Shown: positions 1-9,002, counted from the stretch's first letter. The stretch: 64,000 nt of DNA from Saccharopolyspora_D taberi (GCF_039534165.1 NZ_BAAAUX010000014.1:62001-126000), one strand, 5' to 3'. Notes: generated from the sequence alone by a model not told the origin. Translations and numbers: made by a program.

Positions 1-642
1 ATCACCAAGATCGAGCGGGACCGGCTGGTGGCCTACATCCCGCTGTTCCTGGCGACCGCGCTGTTCTTCCTGCTGTTCGAGCAGCAGCCGAACACGCTGG
101 CCAACCTGGCCGAGGCCAACACCAACCTGAGCGTCCTCGGCTACGAGATCCCCGCCTCGTGGTTCCAGTCGATCAACTCGCTGGCGATCATCATCCTGGC
201 CCCGCTGTTCGCGGTGATGTGGATGAAGCTCGGCGAGCGGCAGCCGTCGACCCCGCAGAAGTTCGTCGGCGGCCTGCTGTTCGTGGGCCTGGCGTTCCTG
301 TGGGTGGTGCTGTCCAAGACCGTGGTCGGCGAGGGCAACCACATGGCGATCATGCTGGCGCTGGTCTTCGTGATCATGACCATCGGTGAGCTGCTGCTCT
401 CCCCGGTCGGGCTCTCGGCCACGACCAAGCTCGCGCCGAAGGTCTTCGCCTCGCAGACCCTGGGCCTGTACTTCCTGGCGCCAGCGATGGGCCAGGGCCT
501 GGGTGCGCAGGTCGTCAAGTGGTACTCGGTCGAAAACCAGCAGCTGTACTTCGGGGTCGTCGGCCTGGCGACCATCGGCTGCGCGGTGCTGCTCGCGATC
601 GGTGCCAAGAGCATCAAGAAGTACATGCACGGCGTGAACTGA
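1..642 (+). CDS. POT/PTR-family peptide MFS transporter, C-terminal part
   Basis: The reading frame is open from the first base and ends with TGA at 640-642, so the 5' part lies outside the window. About 213 residues remain. They form roughly five hydrophobic segments, with a short soluble stretch near the start that ends in FEQQPNTLANLAE. The FEQQ and ANTNL motifs and the late MTIGELLLSPVGLS segment are typical of the proton-dependent oligopeptide transporter (POT) family, which imports di- and tripeptides across the cytoplasmic membrane. The neighbouring secreted aminopeptidase on the opposite strand would release such peptides outside the cell, which makes a functional link plausible but inferred. 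Confidence 0.85.
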   Translation: MTKIERDRLVAYIPLFLATALFFLLFEQQPNTLANLAEANTNLSVLGYEIPASWFQSINSLAIIILAPLFAVMWMKLGERQPSTPQKFVGGLLFVGLAFLWVVLSKTVVGEGNHMAIMLALVFVIMTIGELLLSPVGLSATTKLAPKVFASQTLGLYFLAPAMGQGLGAQVVKWYSVENQQLYFGVVGLATIGCAVLLAIGAKSIKKYMHGVN

Positions 643-655
643 GCAGCGGCGACGA

Positions 656-690
656 GAAGCCGGTCCCGGGGACTCCCCGGGACCGGCTTC
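656..690. terminator. Bidirectional hairpin terminator
   Basis: A perfect 16-bp inverted repeat (656-671 with 675-690) with a 3-base loop ACT sits between two convergent genes. TTCTTCGCG follows on the plus side. There is no long T-run, as is usual in high-GC actinobacteria. Confidence 0.8.
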
Positions 691-700
691 TTCGCGTCGT

Positions 701-2206
701 TCAGCGCAGGCGGACGGTCTTGGCCTCCGGCAGCGGCTTCGCCGGGTCCGGCAGCGGGTGGCCGGGGATCGCGACGTCCTCGGCGGGCAGCACGCCGCGC
801 ACGAGGTAGTCGGTCCCGATCCGGTCGGCCTCGGTGTTGCCCGCGAGCGCGAACACCCCGTGCTTGCCCGCGTTCTCCTCGGTCACCAGCACCGACGACG
901 GCAGCGCGCGGTGCATCTCCCGCGCCCCCTCGTACGGGGTGGCGACGTCGCCGGTGGAGTTGAACATCAGCACCGGCGGCAGGTCCGAACCGCTGATCCG
1001 CACCGGCCGCTGCCGAGGCGCGTGCCAGCTCGCGCACGGCGCGACGGTCCAGGAGTTGTACCAGGCGGCGAACGGGTGGGTCCGCGCGATCTCGGTGGCG
1101 TCGCGCTCCCAGACCGAGCGGCGGGACGGCCACGGCGCATCGGCGCACTCGACGGCGTTGTAGATCGCGTTCGAGTTCTCCTCGGCAGGCCCCTTGGGCT
1201 TGACCTTCGCGACGAGCGCCCGGTCGTCGTGGCGGTTGCGGTACGCGCTGAGCGCGTGCCCGAGGTCGGTCCAGTCGTCCTCGGAGTACAGGGCGTCGAA
1301 GGTGATCGCGATGAACTCGGCGGGCCCGAGCGGGCCGCGCGGCCGGGCGCGCAGGTCGTCCTGCACGGCCTGCCAGGAGGCGCGGACCGCGGCCGGGTCG
1401 GAGCCGAGGCGGAAGACCCCGTCGTGCCGGGCGATCCAGCCGAGGTAGTCGTCCAGCCGCCGCTGCGCCGCCGCGTCCTGGTCGAGGTTGTTGCGGTACC
1501 AGATCTGCGAGGTGGCGGGGTTGACCGAGCTGTCGAGGACCATGCGGTCGACGTGCTGGGGGAACCTCTCGCCGTAGACCGCGCCCAGGTAGGTGCCGTA
1601 GGAGTAGCCGAGGAAGCTGATCCGCTCCTCGCCGAGGGACTGCCGGACCAGGTCCATGTCCCGGACGTTGCTGTCGGTGGTCAGGTGCGGCAGGTACTTG
1701 CCCGCCCTGGCCTGGCAGCCGTCGGCGTACTCGGCGGCGCGGCGCCAGTTCAGCTCCCGGGCCTGCGGCGAGTCGGGGTCGGGCAGCGGGGTCTTCCAGT
1801 AGGTGGCCGGGTCGGCGCAGCTGATCGGCTCGCTGTGCGCGGTGTTGCGGGTGTCGAAGCCGATGAGGTCGTAGCTGTCGAGCACCTCGCCGGGAAGCGA
1901 CCGCGCCAGACCGGCGGCGAAGGAGATCCCCGGACCGCCCGGACCGCCCGGGTTGACCAGCAGGGAGCCCCGCCGCGCGGCGGGCTTGCGCGCGGGCAGC
2001 TTGGAGATCGTCAGCCGCAGCCGCTCACCGGCGGGCTCGTCGTGGTCGAGCGGCACGTCGACGGTGGCGCACCGCAGCTGCGGCTCGGCGGCGACGTCCG
2101 GTGGGCACGGGCCGAACACCGGCGTCGCCGCCGCCTGCGCCGGCCCAGCCGCGGTGCTGGCCAGCACCGCGGAACCGGCGAGTGACAGCGCGATCGATCG
2201 CTTCAC
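701..2206 (-). CDS. Secreted alpha/beta-hydrolase, tripeptidyl aminopeptidase (SlpD/E, TAP-like)
   Basis: This 501-residue exported serine hydrolase should cut peptides from free N-termini outside the cell. A classical signal peptide (about residues 1-26, MKRSIALSLAG to AQA-A) is followed by an alpha/beta-hydrolase domain. The nucleophile motif GYSYGTYLG lies near residue 200, the NPGGPGGPG oxyanion loop near residue 87, and a C-terminal TAP-like part carries the probable acid in STGDVATP and the histidine in GKHGV. Length and layout fit the Streptomyces tripeptidyl aminopeptidase family. It converges on a peptide transporter with a shared hairpin between them. The exact substrate cannot be read from sequence. 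Confidence 0.88.
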   Translation of the reverse strand: MKRSIALSLAGSAVLASTAAGPAQAAATPVFGPCPPDVAAEPQLRCATVDVPLDHDEPAGERLRLTISKLPARKPAARRGSLLVNPGGPGGPGISFAAGLARSLPGEVLDSYDLIGFDTRNTAHSEPISCADPATYWKTPLPDPDSPQARELNWRRAAEYADGCQARAGKYLPHLTTDSNVRDMDLVRQSLGEERISFLGYSYGTYLGAVYGERFPQHVDRMVLDSSVNPATSQIWYRNNLDQDAAAQRRLDDYLGWIARHDGVFRLGSDPAAVRASWQAVQDDLRARPRGPLGPAEFIAITFDALYSEDDWTDLGHALSAYRNRHDDRALVAKVKPKGPAEENSNAIYNAVECADAPWPSRRSVWERDATEIARTHPFAAWYNSWTVAPCASWHAPRQRPVRISGSDLPPVLMFNSTGDVATPYEGAREMHRALPSSVLVTEENAGKHGVFALAGNTEADRIGTDYLVRGVLPAEDVAIPGHPLPDPAKPLPEAKTVRLR

Positions 2207-2329
2207 TGGTTCTCCTCGTCGCGGATCAGTTCGAGTCGATTGCGGACTGTCCGGCAGCGTAGGAGATCACCGCGGCGGGACCGGCCGTTCCGGCCGCCGT
2301 GTCGGGTGCGCGAACGAGGGAAAACCGCG

Positions 2330-3715
2330 TCAGGAGGCGAGGTTTCCGAGCGCGCGGGCGATGCGTTCGACATCGCGCTCGGTCGTGCGCCAGTTGCTGA
2401 ACGCCGCGCGCAGGGCCGGGACTCCCTTGTAAACGCTGGGAGTCAGGAAGAGTTCGCCGTCGGCGTTGACGGCGCGGACGAGCGCGTCGACCCGCTGCTG
2501 GTCCGGGTCTCCGGTGACGGTGAAGCACACGACGTTGAGCCGGACCGGCGCGAGCAGCCGCAGGCCCGGCATCGCCTCCACCCGGGCGCCAAGCAACCGC
2601 GCGAGGGCGATGTCGCGCTCGACGATCTCGGCGTGGCCCTGACGTCCGTAGGCGGTGAGCGAGAACCACGCGGGCAGCGCGCGCAGCCGCCGGGAGCTCT
2701 CCGGGGTCAGGTGGACGAAGTCCGGGTCCTGGCCCGGGAATCCCAGGTACGCCGCGGAGTTCTGGAAGATCCGGGTCTGCAGGTCGCGGCGGTGGGTGAA
2801 CTGCACGGCGCTGTCGTAGGGGACGTTGAGCCACTTGTGCAGGTCGACGCACACCGAGTCCGCCTCGTCGATCCCGTCGACCAGGTGCGCGTGCTCCGGC
2901 ACGAGCGCGGCGAACGCGCCGAAGGCGGCGTCGACGTGCAGCCAGAACGGGAAGCGCTCCCGGAGCGCGGCGATCGCGCGCAGGTCGTCGAAGTCGACGC
3001 TGTTGACCGTGCCCGCGTTGGCCACGACGATCGCCGGACGTCCGTCGAGTGTGGACAGCGCGCTTTCCAGCGCCGCCACGTCGACCGCCTCCCGGTCCGG
3101 GAGGACGGGAATCTCCCGGACACAGCCGCGTCCCATGCCCAGCACCGACAGCGCTTTGTAGATGCTGGAGTGCGGGCTGCCGGACAGCACCGGGATCTCG
3201 CCGAGGGCTTGGACGCCGGACTGCGAGACCGGAACGCCCAGCTGCTCACCGGCCCACTCCCGGCCGATGGCCAGGCCGGTGAGGTTGGACATGGTGGCGC
3301 CGGTGACGAACGCGCCGTCGTGCCGCTCGCCGAGGCCGAACAGCTCGCGCAGCCATCCGACGGCCTCGCGCTCCAGGTCCGGCGCCGACGAGTCCAGGCC
3401 GGTGACGACGTTCTGGTCGAAGGCAGCGGCCAGCCAGTCCCCGGCGACCGAGGCCGGAGTCGCCCCACCGGTCACGAACCCGAGGTAGCGCGGCCCCGCG
3501 CTGCCCGAGAAACCCGGTTCCCACCGCTGCCCGAACAGCTCCAGCGCGGCCTCGGCGCCGACACCCCGCATCGGCAGGGGAGCGGGGGCCGCTGGCCGCG
3601 GTGCCACCGCGGCCGGGCGCTCGCCGACTCCGGCGAGCGCGCGCATGGCGCTGTCCCGGGCGGCGGTGAGCAGGTCGGGGAAGCGGGCGAGATCGGTTGC
3701 CAGGTTCGGGTCCAT
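2330..3715 (-). CDS. PLP-dependent group II decarboxylase-fold enzyme
   Basis: A 461-residue fold-type-I PLP enzyme of the group II amino-acid decarboxylase family (aspartate/glutamate/tyrosine decarboxylase-like). The Schiff-base lysine is the K of VDLHKWLN near residue 294, preceded by HVDAAFGAF, the cofactor-stacking and pyridine-nitrogen region. TGATMSNLTGL is the phosphate-binding part. The start ATG at 3715 has GGAG about nine bases upstream; the frame stays open further upstream but loses family similarity. It is read divergently from the egt operon with a TetR gene between them. Substrate is unknown. It is not an aminotransferase class V protein, so it is not an obvious EgtE. Confidence 0.85.
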   Translation of the reverse strand: MDPNLATDLARFPDLLTAARDSAMRALAGVGERPAAVAPRPAAPAPLPMRGVGAEAALELFGQRWEPGFSGSAGPRYLGFVTGGATPASVAGDWLAAAFDQNVVTGLDSSAPDLEREAVGWLRELFGLGERHDGAFVTGATMSNLTGLAIGREWAGEQLGVPVSQSGVQALGEIPVLSGSPHSSIYKALSVLGMGRGCVREIPVLPDREAVDVAALESALSTLDGRPAIVVANAGTVNSVDFDDLRAIAALRERFPFWLHVDAAFGAFAALVPEHAHLVDGIDEADSVCVDLHKWLNVPYDSAVQFTHRRDLQTRIFQNSAAYLGFPGQDPDFVHLTPESSRRLRALPAWFSLTAYGRQGHAEIVERDIALARLLGARVEAMPGLRLLAPVRLNVVCFTVTGDPDQQRVDALVRAVNADGELFLTPSVYKGVPALRAAFSNWRTTERDVERIARALGNLAS

Positions 3716-3879
3716 GACGGCACTCCACGCGAAGAGGCGGTGATGCGGCCCGAGCGTAGGCGCGCCGCCGTCGCTGTGTCGCGGTCCAATCCGGAACCGG
3801 TGGACTCCGCGGGCACCGATCACATAGGACGCCGCGGGGAAATCTCCGATGACGCGGGCGGTTCCGGTTCGCCGCGGAG

Positions 3880-4464
3880 TCAGCGCCCGCGGTGGCGGCG
3901 GACGCTTTCCTCGACCACGTCCAGGACCGGGCCGAGGTCGTCGGCGGGCAGACCCATCGCGAGGTGCGAGACCAGTCCTTCCAGGACCAGTTCCAGGTAG
4001 GCGGTCAGCACGTCCACGTCGACGTCGTCGCGCAGGTTGCCCGAGTCGCGCTGCCACTGCAGACGGGCCCTGGTCGCCTGGGTGAGCTGCTCGGACCGCT
4101 GGGCCCAGCGCTGCCGGAAGTCGGTGTCGGTGCGCAGCCTGCGGGAGACCTCCAGCCGGGTGCCCAGCCAGTCCGCGCCGGGCGTGGTGCCGCTGCGCTC
4201 GTCGAGCAGGTCGCGCATCACCTGCACCAGGCCCTGCTCGGCGACCACGTCGGCCATCCGGCCCGCGTCGTCCTCGGCCAGCGCCAGGAACAGCGACTCC
4301 TTGTCCTTGAAGTGGTGGAAGATGGCACCGCGGGACAGCCCGGTGGCCTCTTCCAGCCTGCGGACCGTGGCGCCCTCGTAGCCGAAGCGCGCGAAGCAGG
4401 ACCGGGAACCGTCGAGAATCTGACGGCGCCTGGCCTCGAGGTGATCCTGACTGACCCGGGGCAT
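3880..4464 (-). CDS. TetR-family regulator of the AcnR/Rv1474c type
   Basis: A 194-residue TetR repressor. The N-terminal helix-turn-helix (about residues 28-48) contains ATVRRLEEATGLSRGAIFHHF, and the ligand domain continues with DKESLFLALAEDDAGRM. This pattern, including MPRVSQDHLEARRRQILDG at the start, closely resembles the mycobacterial and corynebacterial aconitase repressor AcnR. In those genera the gene sits directly behind acn; here acn is at 25.97-28.77 kb and this gene stands alone, divergent from egtA. ATG at 4464 was chosen because it begins the conserved N-terminus. A 24-bp near-palindrome lies 33-56 bases upstream. Family membership is secure; the target genes are inferred. Confidence 0.88.
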   Translation of the reverse strand: MPRVSQDHLEARRRQILDGSRSCFARFGYEGATVRRLEEATGLSRGAIFHHFKDKESLFLALAEDDAGRMADVVAEQGLVQVMRDLLDERSGTTPGADWLGTRLEVSRRLRTDTDFRQRWAQRSEQLTQATRARLQWQRDSGNLRDDVDVDVLTAYLELVLEGLVSHLAMGLPADDLGPVLDVVEESVRRHRGR

Positions 4465-4496
4465 GGTCCTGATCGTCCCAGGTGGGGCCGCGGAAT

Positions 4497-4520
4497 TGCA
4501 ATCCGTACGTACGTTTTGCA
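4497..4520. promoter_or_regulatory. 24-bp near-palindrome, candidate TetR operator
   Basis: TGCAA and TTGCA arms enclose the palindromic core CGTACGTACG; 20 of 24 positions are symmetric. It lies in the divergent region between the AcnR-like gene (start 4464) and egtA (start about 4631), so it could control either or both. It differs in spacing from the AcnR consensus seen at the acn promoter. Confidence 0.5.
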
Positions 4521-4630
4521 GGCGTGTTACCGCCGTGCGTCCAACTCGGCTTAGCAAACCGATTCTGCCCGGGCAAGGGGGTGCGCTGCGGCGGGAGCGG
4601 AGGTAGCTTTCGAGGGCCAGCCCACGACAG

Positions 4631-5878
4631 ATGGTGATGATGGTGACCTTGTCGATAGATTCGAGCGCCGCCGAATTCCCGACATCCAGAGTCCGCACCC
4701 GCGCCGAGGCCGAGGCGTACGTGGCGTCGGTGTGCTTCAAGCACGGTCCTCCGAAACTGCTCGGAATCGAGCTCGAATGGACCGTCCACCACGCCGACGA
4801 TCCGCGCAGGCCGCTCGATCCCGAGGCGCTGATCTCCGCACTCGGCCCGCACGCTCCCGACTCCCTGGTCCCCGGCAGCCCGCACCGCCGGCTGCCGAAC
4901 GGCTCCGTGCTCACCGTTGAGCCTGGAGGCCAGGTCGAGGTGTCCAGTCTTCCCACTTCATCGATGACCTCCCTGTTCGACGTGGTCGCCGCCGACGCCG
5001 ACTTCGTCCGGCGGCTGCTGGGCCGCGCCGGGCTGGTGCTCGGCGAGCAGGGCACCGACCCGTGGCGGCTGCCGCAGCGGGTGCTCGACGTGCCGCGCTA
5101 CGCGGCGATGGAGACCGCGTTCGACCGGATCGGCATCGACGGCAGGCTGATGATGTGCAGCACCGCCGGGGTGCAGGTCTGCGTCGACGCGGGCGAATCG
5201 CACCGGGTGGCCGCCCGGTGGGCCGCGCTGCACGCGCTCGGGCCCGTGATGATGGCGATGTTCGCCAACTCCCCGAGGCTGTTCGGCGAGGCCACGGGCT
5301 GGGTCTCGACCCGGACGCGGTCGCTGCTGCGCACCGATCCGCCGCGCACCCGGCCGGGTCCGGTCGGCGCGGATCCGGCGGCGGGCTGGGCCCGCCGGAT
5401 CCTCGACACCGCGCTGGTGTGCCTGCGGCGGGAGAACGGGGACTGGACCGCGCCCAGCGGCGTCAGCTTCGCCGAGTGGATCCACGGCGCGCTGCCCGGC
5501 GCCCCCACCCGCGACGACCTCGATTACCACATGACCACGGTGTTCCCGCCGGTGCGCCCGCGCGGCTACCTGGAGGTCCGCTACCTCGACGCGCAGCCGG
5601 GCGACGACTGGATGCTGCCCGCGGGGGCGGTCATCGCGCTGCTGCACGACGAATCCACAGTGGACGAAGTACTGGAGCTGACCGCGCCCGCCGCCGGGCG
5701 ATGGGTGCAGGCGGCGCGGCACGGCCTGGTCGATCCGGTGCTGGCCGACACCGCCGAGGCCGTGCTGGAGCTCGCCGTGCGGCGGCTCCGGAACCTGGAC
5801 TGCCCCGACGGCCTGCCGCGGCGGCTGTCGGAACACACCGCGCGACGGCTCGCCGAAGCCCGCGGCCGTGCTCGCTGA
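4631..5878 (+). CDS. egtA: Glutamate-cysteine ligase EgtA
   Basis: EgtA makes gamma-glutamylcysteine from glutamate and cysteine with ATP, the sulfur donor for ergothioneine in actinobacteria. The 415-residue product belongs to the GCS2 ligase family; PPKLLGIELEWTVHH is the ATP/glutamate-site glutamate-rich strand and GYLEVRYLDAQPGDDW is a late family motif. Several in-frame starts occur (4631, 4637, 4640), none with an ideal ribosome site; GAGG lies about 15 bases before 4631, so the first residues are uncertain. It leads the operon egtA-B-C-D with a 17-bp gap to egtB. Identity is supported by the three genes that follow. Confidence 0.93.
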   Translation: MVMMVTLSIDSSAAEFPTSRVRTRAEAEAYVASVCFKHGPPKLLGIELEWTVHHADDPRRPLDPEALISALGPHAPDSLVPGSPHRRLPNGSVLTVEPGGQVEVSSLPTSSMTSLFDVVAADADFVRRLLGRAGLVLGEQGTDPWRLPQRVLDVPRYAAMETAFDRIGIDGRLMMCSTAGVQVCVDAGESHRVAARWAALHALGPVMMAMFANSPRLFGEATGWVSTRTRSLLRTDPPRTRPGPVGADPAAGWARRILDTALVCLRRENGDWTAPSGVSFAEWIHGALPGAPTRDDLDYHMTTVFPPVRPRGYLEVRYLDAQPGDDWMLPAGAVIALLHDESTVDEVLELTAPAAGRWVQAARHGLVDPVLADTAEAVLELAVRRLRNLDCPDGLPRRLSEHTARRLAEARGRAR

Positions 5879-5895
5879 CGCTGGAGGTAACACCG

Positions 5896-7239
5896 GTGGA
5901 AACCAGGAAGAACCCTGCCGAAATGGGGATCGAGGACCTGCGGGCGCACGTGGCCGACGAGCTGGCACGCACCCGCAGGCGCAGTGCGGTGCTGACCGAC
6001 TCGGTCGACGACGAGGACCTGGTCCGCCAGCACTCGCCGCTGATGTCACCGCTGGTGTGGGACCTCGCCCACGTCGGCAGCCAGGAGGAGCTGTGGCTGG
6101 TGCGCGATGTCGGCGGCGCCGAGGCGATCCGGCCCGACATCGACGACCTCTACGACGCCTTCAAGCACGCCCGCAAGGACCGGCCGGAACTGCCGCTGCT
6201 CGGCCCGGAGGAGGCCCGCGAGTACGTCGGCACGGTGCGGGACAAGGTGTTCGACCTGCTCGACCGCACCCCGCTGGAGGGCCGGAGGCTGGTCGACGGG
6301 GCGTTCGCCTTCGGCATGATCGTGCAGCACGAGCAGCAGCACGACGAGACGATGCTGGCCACCCACCAGCTGCGCAGGGGAGCGCCGGTCCTCACCGACG
6401 AGGCACCGCCCCGGGCGGCCGACGCGGACTCGCTGCCCGCCGAAGTGCTGGTGCGCGGGGGAACCTTCGTGATGGGCACGTCGACCGAACCGTGGGCGCT
6501 GGACAACGAGCGCCCGGCGCACGAGGTGCACGTCGACGACTTCTGGATCGACACCACACCGGTCACCAACGGCGACTACCAGCGGTTCATGGCCGACGGC
6601 GGGTACGACCGGCCGGAGCTGTGGTCGGCTGACGGGTGGGCGCACCGCCTGCACGCGAAGCTCCGCGCTCCGCGGTTCTGGGAGCACGACGGGCAGCGGT
6701 GGCTGCGGCGCCGCTTCGGCCACGTCGAGCCGGTTCCGGCCGACGAACCCGTGGTGCACGTGAGCTTCCACGAAGCGCAGGCGTACGCGAACTGGATCGG
6801 CAAGCGGCTGCCGACCGAGCAGGAGTGGGAGAAGGCCGCGCGCCACGACCCGCGCACCGGGCGTTCGCTGCGGTACCCGTGGGGCGACGGCGATCCGGGC
6901 CCGGAGCACGCCAACCTCGGCCAGCGGCACCTGCGGCCCGCGCCGCGCGGGGCGTACCCGGAGGGCGAGGCGCCGTGCGGCGCGCGGCAGCTGATCGGCG
7001 ACGTCTGGGAGTGGACGTCGACGGACTTCCTGCCGTACCCGGGATTCTCGGCGTTCCCGTACCGGGAGTACTCGGAGGTCTTCTTCGGACCGGACTACAA
7101 GGTGCTGCGCGGCGGTTCGTTCGGCACCGACCCGGCCGCGTGCCGGGGCACGTTCCGCAACTGGGACTACCCGATCCGGCGGCAGATCTTCTCCGGGTTC
7201 CGCTGCGCCCGCACACCACGTCCCGAAGAGCTGGGCTGA
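5896..7239 (+). CDS. egtB: Ergothioneine sulfoxide synthase EgtB
   Basis: EgtB is a non-haem iron, O2-dependent enzyme joining gamma-glutamylcysteine to hercynine (trimethylhistidine) to give the sulfoxide. The 447-residue protein has a DinB-like four-helix domain with the iron-binding histidines: WDLAHVGSQEE near residue 57 and HEQQHDETM near residue 145. A formylglycine-generating-enzyme/sulfatase-modifying domain fills the C-terminal half (LVRGGTFVMGT onward, with GDVWEWTS and VLRGGSF). The GTG start at 5896 has GGAGG eight bases upstream. An ATG-free open stretch upstream overlaps egtA in another frame and is not coding. Confidence 0.95.
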   Translation: METRKNPAEMGIEDLRAHVADELARTRRRSAVLTDSVDDEDLVRQHSPLMSPLVWDLAHVGSQEELWLVRDVGGAEAIRPDIDDLYDAFKHARKDRPELPLLGPEEAREYVGTVRDKVFDLLDRTPLEGRRLVDGAFAFGMIVQHEQQHDETMLATHQLRRGAPVLTDEAPPRAADADSLPAEVLVRGGTFVMGTSTEPWALDNERPAHEVHVDDFWIDTTPVTNGDYQRFMADGGYDRPELWSADGWAHRLHAKLRAPRFWEHDGQRWLRRRFGHVEPVPADEPVVHVSFHEAQAYANWIGKRLPTEQEWEKAARHDPRTGRSLRYPWGDGDPGPEHANLGQRHLRPAPRGAYPEGEAPCGARQLIGDVWEWTSTDFLPYPGFSAFPYREYSEVFFGPDYKVLRGGSFGTDPAACRGTFRNWDYPIRRQIFSGFRCARTPRPEELG

Positions 7240-7244
7240 CGCCG

Positions 7245-7994
7245 ATGTGCAGGCACGTCGGTTACCTCGGGCCGCCGGTGTCGCTGGCCGAACTCCTGCT
7301 GGAACCGGAGCACTCGCTGCTGGAGCAGACCTGGGCGCCCGACGACATGCGGCAGGGCGGCACCGTCAACGTCGACGGGTTCGGCGTCGGCTGGTACCGG
7401 GAGGGCAGGCCCGAACCGCACCGCTACCGGTCGCTGCTTCCGATGTGGACGGACACCTCGTTCGCCTCGATGGCCGCCGACGTGCGCAGCGGCGCGGTCC
7501 TGGCCGCGGTGCGCTCGGCGACGGTGGGGATGCCGGTCGTGGTCACGGCCTGCGCCCCGTTCTCCGACGACCAGTGGCTGTTCAGCCACAACGGCCGGGT
7601 CGACGGCTGGCCGGACTCGCTGGCCGCCGCCGCGTCCCGGCTCGACGTCGTCGACCTGATGACCCTCGACGCGCCGACCGACTCGGCGGTGCTGTGGGCG
7701 TTGCTGCGCCGGAGCCTGCGCAAGGGCCGCGACCCCGCCGAGGCCGTGCGGGAGCTGCTCGGCGAGGTGCTCGCCGAGTCGCCTACCTCGCGGCTGAACT
7801 TCCTGCTGACCGACGGCGAGGTCCTGGTCGCCACCACGTGGTGGCACTCGCTGTGGGTCCGCGGCGAGGCCGGTTCGGTGACCGTGTCCTCCGAACCCTT
7901 CGGCGGCACCGGGGGCTGGGAGCAGATCCCGGACCGGCGGCTGGTCGTCGCCGACACCTCGAACGTGACCGTCACGACGCTGCCCGACGCCTGA
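7245..7994 (+). CDS. egtC: Gamma-glutamyl hercynylcysteine sulfoxide hydrolase EgtC
   Basis: EgtC removes the glutamyl group from the EgtB product. It is a class II glutamine-amidotransferase (Ntn-hydrolase) with the catalytic cysteine at position 2 (MCRHVGYLG), exposed after methionine removal. VDGFGVGWYREG and FSHNGRVDG are the expected substrate-pocket motifs. At 249 residues it is close to the mycobacterial protein. Its ATG lies five bases after the egtB stop, which implies coupled translation. Confidence 0.95.
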   Translation: MCRHVGYLGPPVSLAELLLEPEHSLLEQTWAPDDMRQGGTVNVDGFGVGWYREGRPEPHRYRSLLPMWTDTSFASMAADVRSGAVLAAVRSATVGMPVVVTACAPFSDDQWLFSHNGRVDGWPDSLAAAASRLDVVDLMTLDAPTDSAVLWALLRRSLRKGRDPAEAVRELLGEVLAESPTSRLNFLLTDGEVLVATTWWHSLWVRGEAGSVTVSSEPFGGTGGWEQIPDRRLVVADTSNVTVTTLPDA

Positions 7995-8030
7995 TCCGCC
8001 CGGATCGGGCCGCGATAGGAGCTTTCCCAG

Positions 8031-9002
8031 ATGACCGAACCCGAGCTGGTCGTGCACTTCACCGACGCCGACGCGGCCAGGCAGCTGCGGGCCGACGTCC
8101 GCGCCGGCCTCACCGACGTGCCGAAGTGGCTGTCGCCGAAGTGGTTCTACGACGCCGAGGGCAGCGAGCTGTTCGAGCGGATCACCGCGCTGCCGGAGTA
8201 CTACCAGACCCGAGCCGAACACCGGATCCTGAGCAGCCACGCGGTGGAGATCGCCGAGGTGACCGGGGCGTCCACGCTGGTCGAGCTGGGCTCGGGCTCC
8301 TCGGAGAAGACCCGGCTGCTGCTCGACGCCCTGCGCAAGACCGAGACGCTGCGCGAGTTCGTCCCGCTGGACGTGTCCGAGTCCGCGCTGCGCGCGGCGG
8401 TCACCGCCATCGCCGTCGACTACCCGGAACTGGTGGTGCGGGGCGTGGTCGGCGACTTCACCACCGAGCTCGCCGCGCTGCGGTCGGGCAGCGGCAGGCT
8501 GGTGGCCTTCCTCGGCGGCACGATCGGCAACCTGCTGCCGTCCGAGCGGGCCGAGTTCCTGTCGGCGGTGCGCGCCGCGCTGAAGCCGGGGGAGTGGCTG
8601 CTGCTGGGCACCGACCTGGTCAAGGACCCGGCCCGGGTCGTGCGTGCCTACGACGACGCGCAGGGGGTGACGGCGGAGTTCAACCGCAACGTCCTGCGGG
8701 TGCTCAACCGCGAGCTCGACGCCGACTTCGTCCCGGAGGACTTCGCCCACGTGGCGCTGTGGAACGCCGAGCAGGAGTGGATCGAGATGCGGTTGCGGGC
8801 CACGCGGCCGATGACCGCGACCCTGCGGTCGCTGGAGCTGACCGCGGATTTCGCCGAGGGGGAGGAGATCCGCACCGAGATCTCGGCGAAGTTCCGCCAC
8901 CGGCGGGTCCGCGAGGAGCTCGACGCGGCCGGGTTCGGGCTGCACCGCTGGTGGACCGACGACGCGGGCGACTTCGGCCTGTCACTGGCGGTCGCGCGCT
9001 GA
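8031..9002 (+). CDS. egtD: Histidine N-alpha-methyltransferase EgtD
   Basis: EgtD methylates histidine three times with S-adenosylmethionine to make hercynine, the first dedicated intermediate of ergothioneine. The 323-residue product has the SAM-binding VELGSGSSEKT near residue 84 and the N-terminal SPKWFYDAEGSELFE segment diagnostic of the family. AGGAG lies about ten bases before the ATG. It is the last recognisable egt gene: the PLP-dependent lyase EgtE, which often follows in mycobacteria, is absent here. Confidence 0.96.
   Translation: MTEPELVVHFTDADAARQLRADVRAGLTDVPKWLSPKWFYDAEGSELFERITALPEYYQTRAEHRILSSHAVEIAEVTGASTLVELGSGSSEKTRLLLDALRKTETLREFVPLDVSESALRAAVTAIAVDYPELVVRGVVGDFTTELAALRSGSGRLVAFLGGTIGNLLPSERAEFLSAVRAALKPGEWLLLGTDLVKDPARVVRAYDDAQGVTAEFNRNVLRVLNRELDADFVPEDFAHVALWNAEQEWIEMRLRATRPMTATLRSLELTADFAEGEEIRTEISAKFRHRRVREELDAAGFGLHRWWTDDAGDFGLSLAVAR

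Noticed and set aside
758..2185. A 475-codon open frame on the plus strand opposite the aminopeptidase gene
   Set aside because: It is a shadow frame caused by extreme GC at third positions; the product is an Arg/Gly/Val-rich low-complexity string with no family, while the minus strand encodes a complete hydrolase with a signal peptide.
2330..3715. Annotation of the PLP enzyme as EgtE
   Set aside because: EgtE belongs to the class V aminotransferase/desulfurase group; this protein has the group II decarboxylase lysine motif DLHKW and layout.
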